Assembly: GCA_018223435.1 (NCBI GenBank)
Contig: JAGTTO010000001.1
Span: forward strand, 1,364,001-1,428,000
Source: Lachnospiraceae bacterium Marseille-Q4251
GTDB taxonomy: Bacteria; Bacillota; Clostridia; Lachnospirales; Lachnospiraceae
DNA: 64,000 bases
Reading direction: 5' to 3'
The position numbers were made by a program, and so were the translations under genes. The notes below the pieces were generated by a model that worked only from the letters and a program-made list of their open reading frames with translations, was not told the DNA's origin and did not search any database. Positions 24,815 to 35,092 of this stretch are shown in pieces (within the stretch, counting starts at the first letter, position 1; every line of letters starts with the position of its first letter).

Positions 24815-26707
24815 TTACTTCGTTAAAAGATCTTTATGATACTGTAAAGTGTACAGCTGGTAATAGCTTCCATGGGCCGCCAGGAGTTCCTGGTGGTTTC
24901 CCTGCTCCAGAATCTTTCCTTTGGAGAGCACGATGATATTGTCCGCGTGCTGAATCGTGGAGAGACGGTGAGCCACGATGAGCATCGTTCCGATGTTTCT
25001 CATCTTCTCCAGGGAATCCTGAATCAGAAGCTCGGTCTCCGTGTCGATGTTGGCCGTGGCCTCGTCGAGGATCATGACCTCCGGCTCATGGATGATCGTC
25101 CGGGCAAAGGAAAGAAGCTGCCGCTGGCCGGCGGAGAAATTGTTTCCTCTCTCCCGCACTTCCTCATCCAGCCCGTTTTCCAGCCGGTTGATAAAATGAT
25201 CCGCATTGACGTAACGGCAGACCTCCTGGATCCGCTCGTCGGAAATACCCTCCTCCCGAAGGAGAATATTGCTCCGGATTGTGCCTGAGAAGAGGAAGAC
25301 GTCCTGAAGCATCTGTCCGAAATGTTTCCGAAGGGAAGCAATCTTGATCTTCCGGATATCCACGCCGTCGATGAGAATCTGGCCCTTCTGGAACTCATAG
25401 TTCCGGCAGATCAGTGAAAGGATCGTGGTCTTTCCGGAACCGGTGGAACCGACGAAGGCCACGGTCTCCTTCGGATTTACATGGAAGGAAACGCCTTTGA
25501 GCACCCACTCGCCGGGCACATAGCTGAACCAGACGTCTTTGAACTCGATCTCGCCCCGGACCTCGGTGAGCTCCACCGCATCCTCCGCGTCGGTGAGCTT
25601 GAGCGGCAGGTCGATGATCGAGAAGACCTTTTCTGCGGAAGCAAAAGCCGACTGCAGCCAGTTGAACTGCTCCGCCAGGTTCTGAATCGGGTCGAAAAAT
25701 TTCGAGATATACATATAGAAGGTAACGATCGTTCCGCTGGTCAGCGTCTGACCCAGGAACTTCGTATTTTCAATATAACCTTTTCCGCCTAAATAGAGGA
25801 GACAGAGCACGGAACTGATGTAAAGCATATACACCAGCGGCCGGAAGATACCAAAAACGAAAATCTGCTCCCGTTTTGCACGGCCGAGGGCATTGCTTCT
25901 CTCTGTAAACTCTTCTTTTTTCACATCCTCCCGGTTGAAGATCTGGGTGATCTTGATGCCCGAGAGGTTCTCGGAAAGGTAGGTGTTGATGTCTGTCGTG
26001 CAGTCCTTTACCTTCCGGTAGGCCTTTCTCGTGAATCTCCGGAAAATCACGGAAAACAGAATGATGAAGGGCACAAAGCAGAGCACCATCAGCGTCAGCT
26101 CCACGTTCAGAAGGAGCATGGCCGCCAGAATACCGAAGATCACAAAAAAGTTCTTCAGAAGGTTTACCAGAAGGTTGGTAAACATCAGGGAGATCGCATT
26201 GGTATCATTGGTGGTACGGGTGACAAGTTTTCCCACCGGAATCTCATTGAGCTGCTCGTGGGAAAGAGCCTCGATATGGGTAAAAAGCTCTTCTCTCATC
26301 GTTGAGATGATCTTCTGGCCCGTTTTCTGCAGGATGATGGCCTGAAAATAGGAGCAGGCCATGGAGATCAGCAGGATGGCCGCGTAGGCAGCCACATAGA
26401 GAAAAAGTGTATTCAGTGGAAAATCTCCCACCACCAGCTCCTCAATCTGACCGACAATCAGCGGGGAAATGATGCTGTAGGCGATCGAAAACAGCATGAG
26501 AAAGCCCACGAAAATGAACTCTTTTTTATAAGGAGCGGCGTATTTTACGAGGCGCTGCATGATCTCGCTGTCTTTCATGTTCCGTTCAAAGCCCATGGCT
26601 TCTTTCTTGTCCTTCACGAGACCGTAGGCGATCAGAAGAAGCAGGGATATCGTGCCGATGATGCCGCCCACCAGCAAAAGCGGATAGTAATTATGCATTT
26701 GTCTCAC
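24815..26707 (-). CDS. ABC exporter subunit, half-transporter B
   Basis: A 630-residue fused membrane-ATPase half exporter. An extra N-terminal hydrophobic segment precedes the six-helix domain (about 60-345). The ATPase domain has VAFVGSTGSGKTTIL, signature NFSAGQRQLLSFARTI and Walker B VMILDEATANID with the catalytic Glu intact. It overlaps the partner gene by 17 bp. Together they form a heterodimeric drug- or lipid-type exporter; the substrate cannot be told from sequence. The neighbouring BlaI-type repressor suggests induction by a cell-wall or antibiotic stress. Confidence 0.9.
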   Translation of the reverse strand: MRQMHNYYPLLLVGGIIGTISLLLLIAYGLVKDKKEAMGFERNMKDSEIMQRLVKYAAPYKKEFIFVGFLMLFSIAYSIISPLIVGQIEELVVGDFPLNTLFLYVAAYAAILLISMACSYFQAIILQKTGQKIISTMREELFTHIEALSHEQLNEIPVGKLVTRTTNDTNAISLMFTNLLVNLLKNFFVIFGILAAMLLLNVELTLMVLCFVPFIILFSVIFRRFTRKAYRKVKDCTTDINTYLSENLSGIKITQIFNREDVKKEEFTERSNALGRAKREQIFVFGIFRPLVYMLYISSVLCLLYLGGKGYIENTKFLGQTLTSGTIVTFYMYISKFFDPIQNLAEQFNWLQSAFASAEKVFSIIDLPLKLTDAEDAVELTEVRGEIEFKDVWFSYVPGEWVLKGVSFHVNPKETVAFVGSTGSGKTTILSLICRNYEFQKGQILIDGVDIRKIKIASLRKHFGQMLQDVFLFSGTIRSNILLREEGISDERIQEVCRYVNADHFINRLENGLDEEVRERGNNFSAGQRQLLSFARTIIHEPEVMILDEATANIDTETELLIQDSLEKMRNIGTMLIVAHRLSTIQHADNIIVLSKGKILEQGNHQELLAAHGSYYQLYTLQYHKDLLTK

Positions 26708-28472
26708 CTCTCTCTTCTTCTTCCAGTTTCTGGAGGTCTACCATCTTCCGGTACTCCTCACAGGAAGCGTAAAGCTCTGTGTGCGGACCCACGGCCTTCA
26801 CCTCACCGTCATCCAGGAAGATGATCTTGTCCATCTCCTCCACGGTGGAAATCCGGTGAGCAATCAGGAGGATCGTCCGGCCGGTCTGTTTCTTGAGGTT
26901 ATCGAGAATGATCCTCTCGGTTTTGGTATCGACAGCAGAAACGGAATCATCCAGGATCAGCACCGGCGCATTTTTCATCAGAGCCCGGGCAATGGAAATT
27001 CGCTGCTTCTGTCCGCCGGAGACAGTCACGCCACGCTCTCCCAGGATCGTCTCGTAACCATCCTTGAAATCAATGATATTTTCGTGGACGTCCGCCATTT
27101 TCGCAGCCAGCTCCACCTGACTCTGGTCCGCCTCATCGAAGGAAAAGCCGATGTTTCGCTCGATGGTATCGGAAAAAAGGAAGCTGTCCTGGGGCACATA
27201 GGCGCAGCCCTCCCGGACCGAATGGATCGTCAGATCGTTGACGTCCTGATCGTCGATGAAAAGGGCGCCGTCTTTCACATTGTAGGTCCGAAGAATCAGA
27301 TCCACCAGCGTGGTCTTTCCGGCTCCTGTTTTTCCCACAATTCCCACCCTCTCGCCGGGATTGATCACGAAGGAAACATTTTTCAGAACATCGTACTCCC
27401 CGCCGGGATAGCGGAAGGTCAGATTCTTAAACTCAATCTTTCCCTTGATGCGCTCGATTTCTTTCACGCCGGGGCGGTCTTTCACATGAATCTCCGCATC
27501 CAGAAGCTCGCTGACACGGTTTAAGGAAGCCTTGCCTCGGGAAGTCTTCTCAATGAGCATGGCCACAGCCATGATGGGCCAGACAATGGCGGAAAAGTAA
27601 CCGATGTACTCCACCAGCTGACCGGCGTTGAATTTTCCCTGGTAGACCAGGTAGCCGCCATAGCCTAAGATCACACAGATCACGGACTCCACGAAAAGCG
27701 TTACCATAATATTAAGAAGCGTGGAAATCCGGGTGTAGGTCACGTTGATGTCTTCGTTTTCCCTGTTGAGTTTCCGGAAAGCGTTGAGCTCCTTATACTC
27801 TTTCACAAAGGCCTTGATGACGGCGATGCCGGAATAACTCTCCTGGGCAAAATCAGAGAGATCAGAGAAAGCCTGCTGCCGCTCCTCCCATTTTTTTACC
27901 ATGACTTTGCCAAGTCCGCTTCCCACTACCAGCAGAAAGGCCATGGGGATCAAAGAAAGCAGGGTCAGAAGGTGGTCCATCCGCCACATCTTGATGATAG
28001 CCAGAAGGCCGAGAAGCAGGGCGTCGAAGAACATCAGAACGCCGTCACCGAAGCACTCCTGGATCGTGTCCAGATCGTTGGTGTAAAGGCTCATGAGATT
28101 TCCTACCTTATTGACCTGGTAGTATTCCTGAGAGAGCATGCGGCTGTGGTCGAACATCTTGTTGCGGAGATCGGTCTCCGTCCGGACCGCTGCATTGAAG
28201 AAGCAGACGCGCCACAAGAAACGGCCGAAAACCATGGCAAGAATGATCCAGATCATCGGCAGACAGATCTTGTCCAGCAGAACGTCCATGGTGAATGCCA
28301 TGGTCTGTCCGTCAACGACAACCTCGCCGCTGTTGGTGCCGTTGATCACCATGCGGTAGAGCTCCGGCACTTTGAGCTGAAAAAAATCAACCAGTACCAA
28401 TGCGGCCAGTCCGAGAAGCAGAAGAGGCGCATTTTTGAGGTAATACCGGTTGATATACTTTCCGAATATCAT
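26691..28472 (-). CDS. ABC exporter subunit, half-transporter A (degenerate ATP site)
   Basis: A 593-residue half exporter with six membrane helices (residues about 18-320) and an ATPase domain: Walker A VGIVGKTGAGKTTLV, signature VSGGQKQRISIARAL. Walker B reads LILDDSVSAVD, so the catalytic Glu is replaced by Asp, as in the degenerate site of heterodimeric exporters. First gene of the pair; its promoter faces the BlaI-type gene. Confidence 0.9.
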   Translation of the reverse strand: MIFGKYINRYYLKNAPLLLLGLAALVLVDFFQLKVPELYRMVINGTNSGEVVVDGQTMAFTMDVLLDKICLPMIWIILAMVFGRFLWRVCFFNAAVRTETDLRNKMFDHSRMLSQEYYQVNKVGNLMSLYTNDLDTIQECFGDGVLMFFDALLLGLLAIIKMWRMDHLLTLLSLIPMAFLLVVGSGLGKVMVKKWEERQQAFSDLSDFAQESYSGIAVIKAFVKEYKELNAFRKLNRENEDINVTYTRISTLLNIMVTLFVESVICVILGYGGYLVYQGKFNAGQLVEYIGYFSAIVWPIMAVAMLIEKTSRGKASLNRVSELLDAEIHVKDRPGVKEIERIKGKIEFKNLTFRYPGGEYDVLKNVSFVINPGERVGIVGKTGAGKTTLVDLILRTYNVKDGALFIDDQDVNDLTIHSVREGCAYVPQDSFLFSDTIERNIGFSFDEADQSQVELAAKMADVHENIIDFKDGYETILGERGVTVSGGQKQRISIARALMKNAPVLILDDSVSAVDTKTERIILDNLKKQTGRTILLIAHRISTVEEMDKIIFLDDGEVKAVGPHTELYASCEEYRKMVDLQKLEEEERGETNA

Positions 28473-28496
28473 TTGTTTGTCCCCCTGTTATAAAGT

Positions 28497-28524
28497 TTTA
28501 TAGTAATACTATACCATGTATCAA
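28497..28524 (-). promoter_or_regulatory. Exporter promoter with TATAGTA-a-TACTATA operator
   Basis: TTGATA, 16 bases, TATAAA on the minus strand. A perfect 7-1-7 palindrome (28499-28513) overlaps the -10 box and part of the spacer. A TACTATA half-site recurs at 28621-28627 beside the regulator promoter. It is probably the site of the BlaI-type repressor. Confidence 0.6.
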
Positions 28525-28635
28525 ATGAAATACAAGCCCTCGAGTCCGCTCCAGGTATTAGGAAAACGTTTTCTTTTTTATGTAGAAAACACAGATTTTT
28601 CACACTTTCATGCGCTGCTTTACTATAATTTTTTA

Positions 28636-28663
28636 TTGACAATTCCCACTGTTTTGATATAAA
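28636..28663 (+). promoter_or_regulatory. Promoter of the BlaI-type regulator gene
   Basis: TTGACA, 16 bases, TATAAA. The leader holds an AAAGTA/TACTTT dyad (28669-28687) and a perfect 18-bp palindrome GCGGAAAAGCTTTTCCGC (28701-28718) before the binding site. Confidence 0.7.
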
Positions 28664-28746
28664 ATCCAAAGTAACCAAGATACTTTATTGTTGAAGAACA
28701 TGCGGAAAAGCTTTTCCGCAGCTGCAAGAAAGGAAGTGCCGCCACT

Positions 28747-29157
28747 ATGCCCACAAAAGGAAAAACCTGGTCCCCCACCAGACGTGAACAGGATGTTCTG
28801 GAAGTCCTCTGGAACGGTGAAAAGCCCATGACTGCCTCTGAGATCGTAGGCGCAAACCCTGATCTGACCATGAACACCGTTCAGGCCGTTTTAAGAAAGC
28901 TCCTCGGCCAGAAAATCATTGAAGTAGCTGACATCGTTTACAGCGGAACGGTTCTCTCCAGAAGCTACCGTCCCATCATCTCTCATGACGAATTTATCGC
29001 ATCTCAGTTTTCTCAGGATCTGGAACGCCTGAACAAAACCATTTCCAAGACCGCTCTTCTCACCACCCTTTTCGACGCGGAAACCGACCGCGAGCGGGTG
29101 AAAAAAGAGATCGAAGAACTGGAACAGATGCTTGCTGAATATAAGAAAAAGTTATAA
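28747..29157 (+). CDS. BlaI/MecI/CopY-family transcriptional repressor
   Basis: A 136-residue repressor with an N-terminal winged helix (TRREQDVLEVLWNGEKPMTASEIV, NTVQAVLRKLLGQKII) and a C-terminal helical dimerisation tail. Classical BlaI is inactivated by a BlaR1 protease, but no BlaR1 gene is present nearby. It is divergent from the heterodimeric ABC exporter and probably represses it and itself. An AAAGGAAG site precedes the ATG. Confidence 0.88.
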   Translation: MPTKGKTWSPTRREQDVLEVLWNGEKPMTASEIVGANPDLTMNTVQAVLRKLLGQKIIEVADIVYSGTVLSRSYRPIISHDEFIASQFSQDLERLNKTISKTALLTTLFDAETDRERVKKEIEELEQMLAEYKKKL

Positions 29158-29163
29158 AAAACA

Positions 29164-29196
29164 CCTCCGGTCATATTTGACCGGAGGCATTTTTTT
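29164..29196. terminator. Bidirectional terminator
   Basis: Perfect 10-bp stem CCTCCGGTCA / TGACCGGAGG with a 4-base loop, followed by CATTTTTTT on the plus strand and an A/T-rich flank on the other. It serves the convergent repressor and kinase-like genes. Confidence 0.85.
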
Positions 29197-29201
29197 GCTT
29201 T

Positions 29202-29804
29202 TTACATGATAGCAATACGGGCGTCAATGTACTGGATCAGAGTCTGAATCGTGCCATCGATGCCGAGTCTGCTGCTGTTGATGGAGAGATCATAGTTCCG
29301 GGAATCTCCCCAGGCGATCTCACAGTAGCGGTTGTGGTACTGTTTTCTTCGTTTGTCCTTTTCTTTCATGAACTCCCGGGCTTCTTTTTCGGTCATGTTG
29401 TAATACTTCATGACACGCTCTGCCTTCTTGCTGATGTCGCCGCCCACGAAGATGGACACCAGGCATTTGTATTCCCGGAGGATGGTCTCGGAGCAGCGTC
29501 CTACTACCACGAAGGAATCTCCTGCTTTGGCTTTTTCACGAAGATACTCAAACTGCAGATTTGCCACATTCTGCTCCGGAGAGCTGTTTAAGCCACGGAC
29601 CGTGCGGTACAGGAAACGATTCCATTTTACCTCGTCGTAGGCTGTCAGCTCATCGCCGTTTAAGTTTTTCTTCGCTGCGATCTCTTTTAAGAGGTCGTGG
29701 TCATACATGGTCAGGCCGTAATGATCCGCCAGGCCCTGGGCGATCTCATGACCGCCGCTTCCGAACTCACGTCCTACAGAAATGATCAGCTGTTTCTTTT
29801 TCAT
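29202..29804 (-). CDS. Cytidylate kinase-like family protein
   Basis: A 200-residue P-loop kinase of the cytidylate kinase-like family. The nucleotide-binding motif is ISVGREFGSGGHEIAQGLA; the remaining helices (MTEKEAREFMKEKDKRRKQYH) form the lid. True CMP kinases are longer, and this family's substrate is not settled. It follows the SLC13-type carrier gene by 19 bp, so the two are probably co-transcribed. Confidence 0.85.
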   Translation of the reverse strand: MKKKQLIISVGREFGSGGHEIAQGLADHYGLTMYDHDLLKEIAAKKNLNGDELTAYDEVKWNRFLYRTVRGLNSSPEQNVANLQFEYLREKAKAGDSFVVVGRCSETILREYKCLVSIFVGGDISKKAERVMKYYNMTEKEAREFMKEKDKRRKQYHNRYCEIAWGDSRNYDLSINSSRLGIDGTIQTLIQYIDARIAIM

Positions 29805-29823
29805 ACGAATCTCCCCCTTACTT

Positions 29824-31182
29824 TTATAGATATCTCACATAAATCATAACGAGGGATACTGCAATGACGATCACCGTAGCAGGCGCCATGGCCTTACAGT
29901 ATTTACCCCATTTGATGATATGTCCTTCTTTTGCTGCGGTAGCGATACCGACAACGTTTGCGGAAGCTCCGATGGGAGTGGCGCTTCCTCCGATATCCGT
30001 TCCCATGGCCAATGCCCAGGAAAGAACCGTGATATCAATACCAGGAGTGGTTGCTGCCAGGTTGGTAATAACCGGGATCATTGTTGCTGCAAACGGAATG
30101 TTGTCAATGAAGGCGCTGGCAACCGCGGAAACGATGACGATAATCGCAATCATCAGAGCGATATTTCCGCCGCTGACTTTCTCAATGATACCGGCAAGAA
30201 TCTTCAGGACACCAGTCTGCTCCAGGCCTCCTACAACAACGAAAAGGCCGATAAAGAAGAGAAGCGTCTGATAATCGATCTTCTTTAAAAGTCCCGGGCC
30301 TTCTTTTCCGGCCGCGATCAGGGTAGCTGCCGCAATACAGACACCGATAGTGGAAACCGTAAGTCCGGTCTGGGCGTGAGTCACCAGAAGAACCACTGCA
30401 CAGAGGAAGATCACGGAGCTGGCGATAAAACCGCCTTTGCTGGTGATGGCTTCCGCCGGGTCCGGATACTGGGACGGGTCTTTTTTCGCCGCGCCGTTTT
30501 TCTCCAGCTCTTTGTGGAAGATGAAATAAAAATAGATTACCACAACAACCAGGGCTATAACTGCAATCAGTCCGGTGTTCTTGATGAAATCCATAAAGGT
30601 AAATCCTAAGGATGTACCGATAATGATGTTAGGCGGATCACCGCACATCGTAGCGGAGCCTCCCAGGTTCGCGCAGAAGATCTCAGAAAGGATCATCGGA
30701 ACCGGGTTGAATTCCAGGAGCTTGGAAAGCTCGATGGTTACGGCTGCCAGGAACAGGATAACCGTGATACTGTCGATGAACATGGCCAGTACAAAGGATA
30801 ATACCATGAAGGTCATAAAAATAGGGATGACCTGGTATTTTACCAGCTTTGCGAGACGCATGCAGAGCCAACGGAAAAATCCGACTCTTGCCATACCTTC
30901 TACCATAATCATCATTCCGGCGATGAAAATGATCGTCTGCCAGTTGATGCCTGAGGAAGCCTCAGAGGACTCTCCGGCGGCATACCAGAAGGCCGTGGTG
31001 AAAATGCTTTTCACATTCAGTGTTTCCCAGACTGCGCTCATGCTCCGCATACCGAGTCCGAATACCAGGACCAGTGTCAGCAGGCCGCAGCCCAGAGTGA
31101 TCAGATGCCTGTCCCATACTTCCAGAATAATCAGGACAAACATGGCCAGGAATATGATCAGTGCTAAAATCTGTGCTGTCAT
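29824..31182 (-). CDS. SLC13/NhaD/ArsB-type membrane carrier
   Basis: A 452-residue protein with 11-12 predicted membrane helices. Family hallmarks are the two re-entrant loops: FCANLGGSATMCGDPPNIIIG in the first half and AMGTDIGGSATPIGASANVVG in the second, as in the ion transporter superfamily including ArsB, NhaD and citrate carriers. Substrate could be sodium/proton exchange, a carboxylate or an oxyanion; sequence alone does not decide. It is followed closely by the kinase-like gene. Confidence 0.85.
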   Translation of the reverse strand: MTAQILALIIFLAMFVLIILEVWDRHLITLGCGLLTLVLVFGLGMRSMSAVWETLNVKSIFTTAFWYAAGESSEASSGINWQTIIFIAGMMIMVEGMARVGFFRWLCMRLAKLVKYQVIPIFMTFMVLSFVLAMFIDSITVILFLAAVTIELSKLLEFNPVPMILSEIFCANLGGSATMCGDPPNIIIGTSLGFTFMDFIKNTGLIAVIALVVVVIYFYFIFHKELEKNGAAKKDPSQYPDPAEAITSKGGFIASSVIFLCAVVLLVTHAQTGLTVSTIGVCIAAATLIAAGKEGPGLLKKIDYQTLLFFIGLFVVVGGLEQTGVLKILAGIIEKVSGGNIALMIAIIVIVSAVASAFIDNIPFAATMIPVITNLAATTPGIDITVLSWALAMGTDIGGSATPIGASANVVGIATAAKEGHIIKWGKYCKAMAPATVIVIAVSLVMIYVRYL

Positions 31183-31354
31183 TTGTTTTTCCCTCTTTTG
31201 TTATTATATTTCTTTCAGGTACGAAGTTTTCAGAAAGCCCTGTCTTCCTTTTGCTCCGTCCTGACTGTGAATATAGAGGACGACCATAAAACCTTTCACC
31301 TTATCCACCTCGATATTGTTTTTCCGTTGATTTATCCACATTTGGGCGTCATTT

Positions 31355-31792
31355 TTACCCCTCATACTGTTCAAAAAAATCCACCAGACCGGTGAGAGCC
31401 TTCTCCAGCACAGTGAGTTCGTCTCCCTCCAGCTGCCGCATGATCTCTTCCGTCATCCGGCGGTGAAATTCTGCATGATGTTCGTAGGCTTTTTTGCCCT
31501 TCGCCGTCAGATGGATGTAAACCACCCGCCGGTCCTTGCCACTCCGCTCCCGTTCCGTGTAGCCTTTTTTCACCAGGCCATTCATAGAAGTCGTGAGAGA
31601 CCCCACCGTGATATGCAGAGCAGCCGCAATATCTGACATTTTCTGTCCATCCAGGCCCACGGCCTCAATGATATGCATATCGTTATAGGTAAGATCTTTA
31701 AATTCTCCCGCAGTCAGCGCGCTTTTTTCCAGCTGCCAGACCTCATTAAACAGATGGACCAGCACATCATTTATCACTTTCCCGTTTCCCAC
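31355..31792 (-). CDS. fabT: MarR-family regulator, probable FabT
   Basis: A 145-residue MarR repressor with the winged helix at residues about 50-100 (MSDIAAALHITVGSLTTSMNGLVKKGY, then RVVYIHLTAKG). Length and pattern resemble FabT, which in streptococci binds long-chain acyl-ACP and represses fab genes. It is the last gene of the fab/acc operon rather than near its start. A matching palindrome overlaps the operon promoter at 41196-41212. Feedback control of fatty acid synthesis is therefore inferred. Confidence 0.8.
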   Translation of the reverse strand: MGNGKVINDVLVHLFNEVWQLEKSALTAGEFKDLTYNDMHIIEAVGLDGQKMSDIAAALHITVGSLTTSMNGLVKKGYTERERSGKDRRVVYIHLTAKGKKAYEHHAEFHRRMTEEIMRQLEGDELTVLEKALTGLVDFFEQYEG

Positions 31793-31894
31793 ACTCTGCT
31801 CCTCCCTGTTCAGCGGGGCTTCGCTTTTTTCGCTTCTGCCCGTCTAATATTCATGGATTATACCACAATTTCCTTTTTTTGCATACGGAAATTT

Positions 31895-33724
31895 TTATTT
31901 TGTGCGGAAGCGCTCCCAGCGATGAGCGAGAAGCTCTTCCTCGGAAAAAGTCCCGTAGGTGTTCAGAAACAGACGGATTCCTTCCCGCATGCGGCCGGCC
32001 CTGAGCGGAAGGTTTTCCAGGGTGAGAGGCGTCTCCTCGGGAATCACTTCCTCCACCATACCCTGTTTCTTCAGCTGATCGGCAGTCAGGCCCATGACTT
32101 TTGCGGCCTCCCGGGCTCTGGAGCTGTCCTTCCACAGAATCGAGGCAAAGCCCTCCGGGGAAAGAATCGAATAAACCGCATGCTCCATCATCCAGACCTC
32201 GTCCGCCAGGGCAAAGGCCAGAGCTCCGCCGCTGCCGCCCTCTCCTATTATTATAGAAAGAACAGGAACCTTCAGGGCGGAAAGCTCATAAAGGCTCCGG
32301 GCGATGGCTTCCCCCTGCCCCCGCTCTTCTGCTTCCATGCCGCAGAAGGCTCCCGGCGTATCCACGAAAAACAGAACCGGCCGGTGAAATTTTTCCGCCT
32401 GCTTCATGAGACGCCGGGCTTTCCGGTAGCCCTCCGGGGAAACCATACCGAAATTGCGTTTCACATTTTCTTTCGTGCCGTGGCCTTTTTCCTGGGCAAT
32501 GACCGTCACAGGCTGTCCCTCGAAAAAGGCCAGGCCGCCGATGACCGAAGGGTCGTCCCGGAAACAGCGATCTCCATGAAGTTCCAGGAAACCGTCAAAA
32601 AGGAGGGGCAGGAAATCTGCGCTTCGCGGCCGTTCCGCCGACCGGGCCAGAATGACATGATCCCAGGCCTCCAGTTTTTCTGCGGGGGTGCGGCGGGCGA
32701 AGACGGTGGAGAGGGAGTGGCGGAGGGATGAGATGCGGGCGGCTGGTGTGACAAATACAGTTGCAGTCGAAGCAGGATCTGGAATCAACGATTCCGTTTC
32801 GGAACCTGTCTGAAAGCATTTTCCATCCGATGGCAGCTTTTCTGTCTTTTCCAAATCTTGCTCTTTCCATGGTATTTTTGCTGCCCCGCCATGCAGCCTC
32901 AAAATCCGCTGCAGTGTCTCCTTCATCTCTTTCCTCTCCACAATCCCGTCGAGGAAACCGTGCTCCAGGAGAAACTCCGAGCTCTGGAAGCCAGCCGGGA
33001 GCTTCTGGCCGATGGTCTGCTCGATAACCCGAGGACCTGCAAAGCCGATCAGAGCGCCAGGCTCCGCCAGAATAATATCCCCCAGCATGGCAAAACTCGC
33101 CGTTACCCCGCCGGTCGTGGGATTCGTCAGCACGTTGACCGAGAGAAGGCCGGCATCGCTGTGGCGGCGAAAGGCCGCAGCCGTTTTTGCCATCTGCATG
33201 AGGGAGGTCATACCCTCCTGCATCCTGGCCCCGCCGGAGCAAATAAAAAAGATCACCGGCAAGCGGTCTTTTGTTGCCCGTTCCACCGCTCTGGTGATCT
33301 TTTCTCCCACCACTTCCCCCATGCTCGCCATGAGAAAGCGGCTGTCGCAGACGCCGAAAACCGTGGGAAGCCCGTTGATCCGGCCTTTTCCTGTGAGTAC
33401 GGCCTCGTCAAGTCCGGTCTTTTCCCGAAGATCCGCGATCTTATCGGGATAGCCTCGATAACCCAGGGGATTTTTTTCATTGAGATCGGTGTCCCACTCC
33501 TCAAAACTCCCCTCATCCAGCATCTGCTCGATCCGGCGGCGGGCATGCATCCGGAAATAGGTGCCGCACCGCGGGCAGATATCCAGATTCTGTCTGGCCT
33601 CCTCCACAAAAACCGCTGATCTGCAGACCTTACACCGCTTCATGAGTCCGTCGGGAATCTCCGGGTTCCTTTTCCGCAGGATTCCAATGTTTACAGTCCG
33701 TTTAAAGTTCTGCTTAAAGTCCAT
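31895..33724 (-). CDS. accDA: Fused acetyl-CoA carboxylase carboxyltransferase (AccD-AccA)
   Basis: One 609-residue chain carries both carboxyltransferase halves. The beta half (about 1-300) starts with the zinc ribbon Cys31-x2-Cys34...Cys50-x2-Cys53 and has the crotonase-fold motifs [11 protein letters not shown] and TNPTTGGV. A low-complexity linker (about 300-340) leads to the alpha half (about 345-609) with [15 protein letters not shown] and [19 protein letters not shown]. The enzyme moves the carboxyl group from biotin to acetyl-CoA, giving malonyl-CoA. In most bacteria the halves are separate genes. It overlaps accC by 11 bp. Confidence 0.93.
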   Translation of the reverse strand: MDFKQNFKRTVNIGILRKRNPEIPDGLMKRCKVCRSAVFVEEARQNLDICPRCGTYFRMHARRRIEQMLDEGSFEEWDTDLNEKNPLGYRGYPDKIADLREKTGLDEAVLTGKGRINGLPTVFGVCDSRFLMASMGEVVGEKITRAVERATKDRLPVIFFICSGGARMQEGMTSLMQMAKTAAAFRRHSDAGLLSVNVLTNPTTGGVTASFAMLGDIILAEPGALIGFAGPRVIEQTIGQKLPAGFQSSEFLLEHGFLDGIVERKEMKETLQRILRLHGGAAKIPWKEQDLEKTEKLPSDGKCFQTGSETESLIPDPASTATVFVTPAARISSLRHSLSTVFARRTPAEKLEAWDHVILARSAERPRSADFLPLLFDGFLELHGDRCFRDDPSVIGGLAFFEGQPVTVIAQEKGHGTKENVKRNFGMVSPEGYRKARRLMKQAEKFHRPVLFFVDTPGAFCGMEAEERGQGEAIARSLYELSALKVPVLSIIIGEGGSGGALAFALADEVWMMEHAVYSILSPEGFASILWKDSSRAREAAKVMGLTADQLKKQGMVEEVIPEETPLTLENLPLRAGRMREGIRLFLNTYGTFSEEELLAHRWERFRTK

Positions 33725-35075
33725 TGCTGATTCCTCCGATCCTGTGTGTGTTCAGAAATTCAATGTCAAAGTTTCCGGCCTGGTAGTCCGGATCGCTCAA
33801 AATCTCATACTGGTAGTCGATGTTCGTGTCGATGCCGTCAAGAATCGTCTCCCCCAGGGCGCTCCGCATTTTCGCAATAGCCTCGGCCCGGTCTTTTCCG
33901 TGGACGATGAGCTTTGCCACCATGGAATCGTAGTAGGGCGGCACCTGATAACCGCTGTAGATTCCCGTATCCACCCGGACTCCGTTTCCCCCTGGAAAAT
34001 GAACCTCAGAAATTTTTCCCGGAGAAGGACGAAAGCCTTTCTTGGGATTTTCAGCGTTGATCCGGCACTCGATCGCATGGCCGGAAAGCTGTACTTCCTT
34101 CTGCGTCACAGATAAAGGCAGTCCGGAGGCAATCCGAAGCTGTTCCTTCACAAGATCAAGCCCCGTCACAAATTCCGTCACCGGATGCTCCACCTGGATC
34201 CGTGTGTTCATCTCCATAAAATAAAACTTTCCGTTTCCTTCCAGCAGAAACTCAATCGTTCCGGCATTGACGTAACCTGCTGCCTTCGCCGCTCCCACCG
34301 CCGCCTTTCCCATGACTTTCCTGAGTCTCGGGGAAATGGCAGCCGAAGGGCTCTCCTCGATCATTTTCTGGTGATTCCGCTGGATAGAGCAGTCCCGCTC
34401 CCCGAGATGAATCACATGGCCCTGGCTGTCCGCCAGAATCTGAAACTCGATATGGCGGGGATGCTCCACAAAATGCTCAATGTACATCGTACCGTCGCCG
34501 AAGGCAGACTCTGCCTCTTTTTTTGCCGTGAGGAAGGCCTGGGAAAATTCTTCCCTCGTCCAGGCCGTACGCATGCCCTTTCCACCGCCGCCTAAAGCCG
34601 CCTTGATGATGACGGGATAGCCGATCCGTTCCGCTTCTTTTGCGCCCTCTTTTTCATCCAGAATGGGATGATCCGTTCCGGGAATCACCGGGATTCCGGC
34701 GGAAACCATCGTATTTCTGGCAACCTGCTTGTTTCCCAGAGCCCGAATCACCTCGGAGGAAGGACCCACGAATGTAAGGTTACATTTCTCACAGACCTCT
34801 GCAAAGCGGGCGTTTTCCGATAGAAAGCCGAAACCCGGATGGACGGCGTCCGCTCCGGTCACAAGAGCCGCACTTAAGATGCGCTCCATATTGAGATAAC
34901 TGTCTTTGGAAGGCGCCGGTCCGATGCAGACCGCTTCGTCCGCCAGCTGTGTGTGGAGGCTGTCCTGATCCGCCTCGGAATAGACGGCCACCGTCGCAAT
35001 TCCCATTTCCCTGCATGCCCGTATGATGCGGACAGCGATCTCGCCCCGATTGGCGATGAGCAATTTCTGTATCAT
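33714..35075 (-). CDS. accC: Biotin carboxylase subunit of acetyl-CoA carboxylase
   Basis: A 453-residue ATP-grasp enzyme with [19 protein letters not shown] at the start, the glycine-rich ATP loop [12 protein letters not shown], and the catalytic segment [18 protein letters not shown]. It carboxylates the biotin on AccB with bicarbonate and ATP. Length is normal. It lies 17 bp after fabZ and overlaps accDA. Confidence 0.95.
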   Translation of the reverse strand: MIQKLLIANRGEIAVRIIRACREMGIATVAVYSEADQDSLHTQLADEAVCIGPAPSKDSYLNMERILSAALVTGADAVHPGFGFLSENARFAEVCEKCNLTFVGPSSEVIRALGNKQVARNTMVSAGIPVIPGTDHPILDEKEGAKEAERIGYPVIIKAALGGGGKGMRTAWTREEFSQAFLTAKKEAESAFGDGTMYIEHFVEHPRHIEFQILADSQGHVIHLGERDCSIQRNHQKMIEESPSAAISPRLRKVMGKAAVGAAKAAGYVNAGTIEFLLEGNGKFYFMEMNTRIQVEHPVTEFVTGLDLVKEQLRIASGLPLSVTQKEVQLSGHAIECRINAENPKKGFRPSPGKISEVHFPGGNGVRVDTGIYSGYQVPPYYDSMVAKLIVHGKDRAEAIAKMRSALGETILDGIDTNIDYQYEILSDPDYQAGNFDIEFLNTHRIGGISNGL

Positions 35076-35092
35076 ATCCTCACCTTTGTCTG

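Noticed and set aside
31204..31341. 45-codon minus-strand frame between fabT and the SLC13-type gene
   Set aside because: The translation looks protein-like (for example KGFMVVLYIHSQDG), but there is no ribosome binding site before its ATG and nothing recognisable, so it was not called.
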